Below are positions 49,505-52,480 of a stretch of 52,480 nucleotides of DNA, piece after piece (position 1 is the first letter of the stretch; every line of letters starts with the position of its first letter). Below the pieces are notes generated by a model. The model was given only the letters and a program-made list of their open reading frames with translations, had not been told where the DNA came from and searched no databases. The position numbers were made by a program, and so were the translations under genes. This stretch comes from Clostridiales bacterium (GTDB lineage: Bacteria; Bacillota; Clostridia; Christensenellales; UBA1242), in the NCBI GenBank assembly GCA_015055905.1, contig SVHI01000009.1, forward strand, positions 1-52,480, in the 5' to 3' direction.

Positions 49505-49592
49505 TGGTGCTGATGACAGGACTTGAACCTGCACGAGGTTTTACCCTCGCAAGGACCTGAACCTTGCGCGTCTGCCATTTCGCCACATCAGC
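49505..49592 (-). tRNA. tRNA-Leu (anticodon CAG)
   Basis: 88 bases including CCA. Acceptor GCTGATG/CATCAGC, anticodon stem CAAGG/CCTTG with loop TTCAGGT, a long variable arm (CGAGGGTAAAACCTCG), T-arm with GGTTCAAGTCC. Class II shape as expected for Leu. Confidence 0.96.
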
Positions 49593-49602
49593 ATACGTTT
49601 AT

Positions 49603-49631
49603 ATTATAATTTATTGCTTCATAAAAATCAA
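49603..49631 (-). promoter_or_regulatory. Promoter of tRNA-Leu(CAG)
   Basis: On the minus strand, -35 TTGATT (49626-49631), 17-base spacer, consensus -10 TATAAT (49603-49608). Confidence 0.75.
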
Positions 49632-49674
49632 TATATTATTTTTTTGAAAAATATGAAAAATTATTTTTTATTTA

Positions 49675-49703
49675 TTGACATTATTTTTATTTAGTGCTAT
49701 TAT
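49675..49703 (+). promoter_or_regulatory. Promoter of the tRNA array
   Basis: Consensus -35 TTGACA (49675-49680), 17-base spacer, -10 TATTAT (49698-49703), about 20 bases before tRNA-Gly. Confidence 0.85.
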
Positions 49704-49722
49704 AATGGAGTCGAATTTATGT

Positions 49723-49796
49723 GCGGGTGTAGCTCAATGGTAGAGCGTCAGCCTTCCAAGCTGGTTGCGAGGGTTCGATTCCCTTCACCCGCTCCA
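49723..49796 (+). tRNA. tRNA-Gly (anticodon UCC)
   Basis: 74 bases including CCA. Acceptor GCGGGTG/CACCCGC, anticodon loop CTTCCAA with TCC at 49755-49757, T-arm GGGTTCGATTCCC. First tRNA of the plus-strand array. Confidence 0.97.
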
Positions 49797-49805
49797 ATTT
49801 GATAT

Positions 49806-49882
49806 GTGTCTTTAGCTCAGCTGGATAGAGCATCGCCCTTCTAAGGCGAGGGTCAGGGGTTCGAATCCCTTAAGACACACCA
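49806..49882 (+). tRNA. tRNA-Arg (anticodon UCU)
   Basis: 77 bases including CCA. Acceptor GTGTCTT/AAGACAC, anticodon loop CTTCTAA, T-arm GGGGTTCGAATCCC. Confidence 0.97.
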
Positions 49883-49887
49883 TATGT

Positions 49888-49965
49888 GGTGGATGTAGCG
49901 CAGTTGGTTAGAGCGCAAGATTGTGGATCTTGAGGTCGTGGGTTCAAGCCCCACCTTCCACCCCA
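49888..49965 (+). tRNA. tRNA-His (anticodon GUG)
   Basis: 78 bases including CCA and the His-specific extra 5' G (49888) opposite C73. Acceptor GTGGATG/CTTCCAC has one T-T mismatch; anticodon GTG in TTGTGGA. Confidence 0.95.
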
Positions 49966-49986
49966 CAAATTTTTAAAACTTTATAT

Positions 49987-50061
49987 TGGGGTGTCGCCAA
50001 GCGGTAAGGCAATAGACTTTGACTCTATCATTCGTAGGTTCAAATCCTGCCACCCCAGCCA
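49987..50061 (+). tRNA. tRNA-Gln (anticodon UUG)
   Basis: 75 bases including CCA. Acceptor TGGGGTG/CACCCCA, anticodon loop TTTTGAC-like with TTG, T-arm AGGTTCAAATCCT. Confidence 0.96.
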
Positions 50062-50087
50062 TTTTTAAAACTAAACTCACGAGTCGT

Positions 50088-50162
50088 TGGGGTGTCGCCA
50101 AGTGGTAAGGCATGGGACTCTGACTCCCACATTCGAGGGTTCGAAACCTTCCACCCCAGCCA
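50088..50162 (+). tRNA. tRNA-Gln (anticodon CUG)
   Basis: 75 bases including CCA. Same acceptor and D-arm as the UUG isoacceptor; anticodon stem TGGGA/TCCCA, loop CTCTGAC with CTG, T-arm AGGGTTCGAAACCTT. Probably derived from its neighbour by duplication. Confidence 0.96.
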
Positions 50163-50193
50163 AATTGGTTTGGAAGAATATACAACTAAATAT

Positions 50194-50374
50194 GGTTCAT
50201 TAGCTCAGCTGGCGCGACGCGTTAAAACAACCTTTCAGTGAATGGTTGTTAGCGAGTGAGTGAAACGAACGACAAGCGGGAGCGAATTTATAATTCGCGA
50301 GTGGAAGAGCTTGCTCTAACAGCTGTCGATGTAACTTGGATGGAAAACCAATATAAACCAATAAAACTAAATAT
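50194..50374 (+). repeat. 5' tRNA-Lys fragment with structured insert (copy 2)
   Basis: 50194-50212 equals the first 19 bases of the tRNA-Lys(UUU) that follows. The insert then matches the one at 30401 in order: GACGCGTTAA, hairpin ACAACC/GGTTGT (50227-50232 with 50244-50249, again an 11-base loop), GACAAGCGGGAGCGAATT with GCGAATT/AATTCGC, GAGTGGAAGAGC, GCTCTAACA, and an AT-rich run to the real tRNA. No ORF. Confidence 0.8.
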
Positions 50375-50450
50375 GGTTCATTAGCTCAGCTGGTAGAGCA
50401 CTTGACTTTTAATCAAGGGGTCCCGGGTTCGAATCCCGGATGAGCCACCA
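50375..50450 (+). tRNA. tRNA-Lys (anticodon UUU), copy 2
   Basis: 76 bases including CCA, identical to the tRNA at 38963-39038. Anticodon TTT at 50408-50410. Confidence 0.97.
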
Positions 50451-50452
50451 AA

Positions 50453-50487
50453 ATTAAAAGAGTAGCAATACTCTTTTTAATTTTAAT
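50453..50487 (+). terminator. Terminator-like hairpin inside the tRNA array
   Basis: AATTAAAAGAGTA/TACTCTTTTTAATT with loop GCAA. It follows tRNA-Lys, yet tRNA-Leu(UAG) continues 3 bases later with no new promoter seen, so readthrough or processing is implied. Confidence 0.7.
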
Positions 50488-50489
50488 AA

Positions 50490-50573
50490 GCGGACGTGGT
50501 GAAATTGGCAAACACGCTAGACTTAGGATCTAGTGCTTCCGGCTTGGGGGTTCAAGTCCCTTCGTCCGCACCA
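50490..50573 (+). tRNA. tRNA-Leu (anticodon UAG)
   Basis: 84 bases including CCA. Acceptor GCGGACG/CGTCCGC, anticodon stem CTAGA/TCTAG with loop CTTAGGA, variable arm TGCTTCCGGCT, T-arm GGGGGTTCAAGTCCC. Last tRNA of the array. Confidence 0.97.
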
Positions 50574-50827
50574 AATGAAGAGGTTAAGCATATTTTTGCT
50601 TGACCTCTTTTGTTTTATGTAAGTTATGGGGCTTGAACGGAGCGTTAAGAAAAGTTGCCAGTGGCAAGTTTTTAGCGACCGGCGTGATAGCGGCACTGCC
50701 ACCTGCCCTGCCTCGTAGCGGAGCAAGTCCCTTCGTCCGCACCAAATGAAGAGGTTAAGCATATTTTTGCTTGACCTCTTTTGTTTTATGTAAGTTATGG
50801 GGCTTGAACGGAGCGTTAAGAAAAGTT
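50553..50827 (+). repeat. Exact 104-bp direct repeat carrying a tRNA-Leu 3' end
   Basis: 50553-50656 and 50724-50827 are identical: 21 bases of the tRNA-Leu(UAG) 3' end with CCA, the terminator, and a stretch with GGGGCTTGAACGGAGCGTTA. GGGGCTTGAAC is an inverted near-copy of the tRNA's T-arm (GTTCAAGTCCC). The unit from inverted arm to second CCA (50628-50744) is 117 bp, similar to the tRNA-Leu(CAG) units, but the core differs (GCCAGTGGC, TAGCGACCGGCGTGATAGCG). The second copy's core stops after 18 bases. Confidence 0.85.
50578..50611 (+). terminator. Terminator of the tRNA array
   Basis: Hairpin AAGAGGTTAAGCA/TGCTTGACCTCTT (one G-U pair) and a T run; an exact copy is at 50749-50782. Confidence 0.9.
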
Positions 50828-50851
50828 ATCAAGACAAATTTTTATTGTATA

Positions 50852-50880
50852 TTGAAAATAGATTATGTTTATGTTATACT
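50852..50880 (+). promoter_or_regulatory. Promoter of the 50912-51502 gene
   Basis: -35 TTGAAA (50852-50857), 17-base spacer, -10 TATACT (50875-50880), just downstream of the repeat region. Confidence 0.65.
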
Positions 50881-50911
50881 TTCTAGGCAATCTAAATTTG
50901 AGGTATTAAAG

Positions 50912-51502
50912 ATGTTTAGTTATATTGAAGAAAATGTTAAGGCTATTGAGAATCCAAATAATGTTAATGCTTTTTTGTCACAAAAAGCAGATAAAGGTAT
51001 TAGTTTAATTGCAAACCTAGTTGGCGGCGAGTCTATTCAACTCACTAAACCAATGAACTTTATGACCTACCCTTTTGAGCCAATCTATTACCTTTCAAGA
51101 GAAAAACTTGGTGAATTTTACTGCGAGGACTTCTTTAAAATTACTGATGACACTGCAGTGAACGGAAGAAACTTTGTTGGGTTTAGTTATGAGCCAAGAG
51201 AAAAATCAAAATTCACAGGCGTTATTGCTCATTTTGCTGACGGAACTTCTTGCAATTTGTATGGAATTAGAAACAAGTGTTTCGAAAAAGAAAAAATTCG
51301 TCTTGAAGGAATTGAACAAGAAATAGCAACCGCAATGGCAAAGAAAAAAGCTGAAAAAGAAAGAACCGATGCTATTGTGAGCGATTTTGAAAAAATGTTC
51401 TTAGCAATGCCAAGAGAAGAACAAATTGCATTCTTGAAAAAATATGGTTTTGAACTCAGTAATGAACAACCTTCAACACAAAACAATATTGAAAAACAAT
51501 AG
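50912..51502 (+). CDS. Hypothetical protein
   Basis: 196 residues from ATG 50912 (GAGG at 8 bases); the longer frame runs back into the tRNA repeats. No family recognised. The first half is mixed (NVNAFLSQKADKGISLIANL, FPYEPI-like YPFEPIYYLSREKLGEFYCE), the middle FSYEPREKSKFTGVIAHFAD, then a charged coiled coil (residues 120-160) and an end helix MPREEQIAFLKKYGFEL. Soluble. Its own promoter and terminator make it a single unit. Confidence 0.78.
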   Translation: MFSYIEENVKAIENPNNVNAFLSQKADKGISLIANLVGGESIQLTKPMNFMTYPFEPIYYLSREKLGEFYCEDFFKITDDTAVNGRNFVGFSYEPREKSKFTGVIAHFADGTSCNLYGIRNKCFEKEKIRLEGIEQEIATAMAKKKAEKERTDAIVSDFEKMFLAMPREEQIAFLKKYGFELSNEQPSTQNNIEKQ

Positions 51503-51503
51503 T

Positions 51504-51537
51504 TAAAAAGAAAGCCCGTCAAGGCTTTCTTTTTTTG
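51504..51537 (+). terminator. Terminator of the 50912-51502 gene
   Basis: Hairpin AAAGAAAGCC/GGCTTTCTTT with loop CGTCAA and seven Ts. Confidence 0.9.
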
Positions 51538-51541
51538 ACTA

Positions 51542-51569
51542 TTGACAGAAAAAGCGAATGTGATATAAT
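51542..51569 (+). promoter_or_regulatory. Promoter of the kinase-like gene
   Basis: Consensus -35 TTGACA (51542-51547), 16-base spacer, consensus -10 TATAAT (51564-51569). The ATG follows 6 bases after the -10. Confidence 0.85.
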
Positions 51570-51575
51570 TTTTGT

Positions 51576-52256
51576 ATGGTTATTTTGGAAATGACTCCTA
51601 GTGAAGTCCAGACAATTATAAATGGGTGCAAACACCTTGGAAATGGGTGTTTTGGACTTGTGGTTAAACTTGATGAAGACACACTCTTCAAGTTTAATTA
51701 CAAGGACTTTTTTGATTGTTTTGAAGTGAAAGACAGAAAGGTTCAACTCAATAAACTTGGAGACATTTCACGCGAAATTGAAGTTAGAAAAGAAATTGCA
51801 GATATGCTTTATGGTGGCGAACCAACAAGGATTGAACACATTAAAAAAATGATTGCTAGGCAAGACAAAGTCAAACTCACCACCCTGACTCAAGGTTTTG
51901 TTTATTCAAACGGATTTTGTGTTGGATATATTCTCAAGAACCATAAAAATCACAAAGATTTGTATCCTTATATGGTTTCAAGGGCGCTGGTGTTGTCTCA
52001 AGAAGAAAAAGAACATATTATGAAGCAGATTAAGGCGAGATTAGATGAACTTTTTGAAAACCACATCTATATTTTAGACTTTTCGCTCAACAATATGCTT
52101 TATGACCCAAAAACCAGAACGGTTGAAATTATTGATTTTGAAGACTCTTTATACTGTCTTGACAAGAGAGACGAAGCGTTTGAAAAGGAAATTTTAAATA
52201 AATTTAGCAAAATGTCTTCTTTTTGGTTAAAACCACAAGAAAAAGAATTCACATAA
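51576..52256 (+). CDS. Protein kinase-like protein, leaderless start
   Basis: 226 residues. A small eukaryote-like kinase core: glycine-rich loop LGNGCFGLVVKL (residues 21-32) followed by LFKFNY with the candidate ATP lysine, catalytic loop YILDFSLNNMLYD (HRD-like, D-x4-N), and VEIIDFEDS in the DFG position. It lacks most of the activation segment and C-lobe extension, as in small bacterial Ser/Thr or aminoglycoside-kinase-like folds. Substrate unknown. The start has no RBS and sits at the expected transcription start, so translation is probably leaderless. Confidence 0.78.
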   Translation: MVILEMTPSEVQTIINGCKHLGNGCFGLVVKLDEDTLFKFNYKDFFDCFEVKDRKVQLNKLGDISREIEVRKEIADMLYGGEPTRIEHIKKMIARQDKVKLTTLTQGFVYSNGFCVGYILKNHKNHKDLYPYMVSRALVLSQEEKEHIMKQIKARLDELFENHIYILDFSLNNMLYDPKTRTVEIIDFEDSLYCLDKRDEAFEKEILNKFSKMSSFWLKPQEKEFT

Positions 52257-52288
52257 AAACACGAACCCAAATTGGTTCGTGTTTTTTT
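52255..52288. terminator. Shared terminator at 52.27 kb
   Basis: Hairpin AAACACGAACC/GGTTCGTGTTT with loop CAAATT, between converging genes; T run on the plus strand. Confidence 0.9.
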
Positions 52289-52315
52289 ATTCTTTGATTA
52301 TTGGTTGTTCAATAA

Positions 52316-52480
52316 TTATTCTCCTTTTTGTGATAAAACTGGTCTATCTTTTAAATAAATGATGTTTTTGTAATGTTTTTCTTCAACTTCTTGAATTTCC
52401 TTATCAAATTCTTGCTCAAGGTATGCATTGTAATCACTTGCGTAACCATCAACGGTGAAAGTCATATCACCAGACTCATT
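52316..52480 (-). CDS. Hypothetical protein, 5' part outside window
   Basis: Only the last 54 codons are inside the window, reading left to TAA at 52316-52318. The visible end is acidic with a coiled coil (YLEQEFDKEIQEVEEKHYKN), preceded by FTVDGYASDYNAY and ending VLSQKGE. GYASDY resembles GYATDY in the protein at 48182-48595, and the SQKGE end matches that of 47687-48157, so it may belong to the same local protein group. Too short for a functional call. Confidence 0.7.
   Translation of the reverse strand, partial: NESGDMTFTVDGYASDYNAYLEQEFDKEIQEVEEKHYKNIIYLKDRPVLSQKGE

Noticed and set aside
49181..49525. CRISPR array
   Set aside because: The repeating unit is about 150 bp with two copies, carries tRNA sequence and has no spacer/repeat pattern; no cas genes.
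49973..50185. Minus-strand ORF with AGVAGFEPTNDRVKVYCLTA
   Set aside because: It lies entirely antisense to the two tRNA-Gln genes; this type of peptide is a known false gene from tRNA antisense.
50523..50762. Minus-strand ORF with repeated MLNLFIWCGRRDL
   Set aside because: It is antisense to tRNA-Leu(UAG) and its 104-bp duplicate; the internal repetition comes from the DNA repeat.

Overview
The window is AT-rich bacterial DNA with AGGAGG-type ribosome binding sites, TTGACA/TATAAT promoters and U-tailed hairpin terminators. It uses the standard code: TGA ends the gene at 33171-33692. Gene content and order (plsX-rnc-smc-ftsY, ylxM-ffh-rpsP-khpA, rimM-trmD-rbgA-rnhB-yraN, rplS, comM-dprA, and a ylb-like block with rpmF, tmcAL, ylbJ and rsmD) indicate a Bacillota genome, most likely an uncultured clostridium-like lineage. 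The sporulation-associated ylbJ fits this. No rRNA, CRISPR array, transposase or integrase is visible.

From 1 to about 30.1 kb the window is mostly housekeeping, nearly all on the minus strand. Transcription reads right to left in short units with their own promoters: metG; alr-rsmD-coiled-coil; pta-ackA; rpmF; two lineage-specific coiled-coil genes; plsX-rnc-smc-ftsY-PAP2; ylxM-ffh-rpsP-khpA; an unknown gene with aspS; ygjV-rimM-trmD-rbgA-rnhB-yraN; rplS with a leader; comM-dprA. These cover protein targeting, ribosome and tRNA maturation, chromosome condensation, phospholipid initiation, acetate metabolism and DNA uptake. tmcAL and ylbJ are the only plus-strand genes here, and tmcAL shares a control region with pta-ackA.

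From 30.4 to 52.5 kb the window is accessory. It holds tRNA loci, small regulators (XRE and TetR, each with a candidate operator), Nudix, SGNH, pyrophosphatase-like, HAD and kinase-like enzymes, MscL, small membrane proteins, and an operon of two radical SAM proteins, a P-loop kinase, a glycosyltransferase and an S66 peptidase. Several hypotheticals at the right edge look lineage-specific.

The most unusual content surrounds the tRNA genes at 30.4-32.0, 38.9-39.3 and 49.2-50.8 kb. Several tRNAs are followed by one or two units of about 92-117 bp. Each unit begins with an inverted copy of that tRNA's own 3' end, continues with a GC-rich core, and ends with a direct copy of the 3' end including CCA plus a new terminator. 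The core of the tRNA-Lys(UUU) units is shared with the tRNA-Leu(CAG) units, although the arms match different tRNAs. tRNA-Lys genes are also preceded by partial copies of their own 5' ends; two of these carry a related insert of about 160 bp with a compensated hairpin. These look like members of a tRNA-associated repeat system that I do not recognise.
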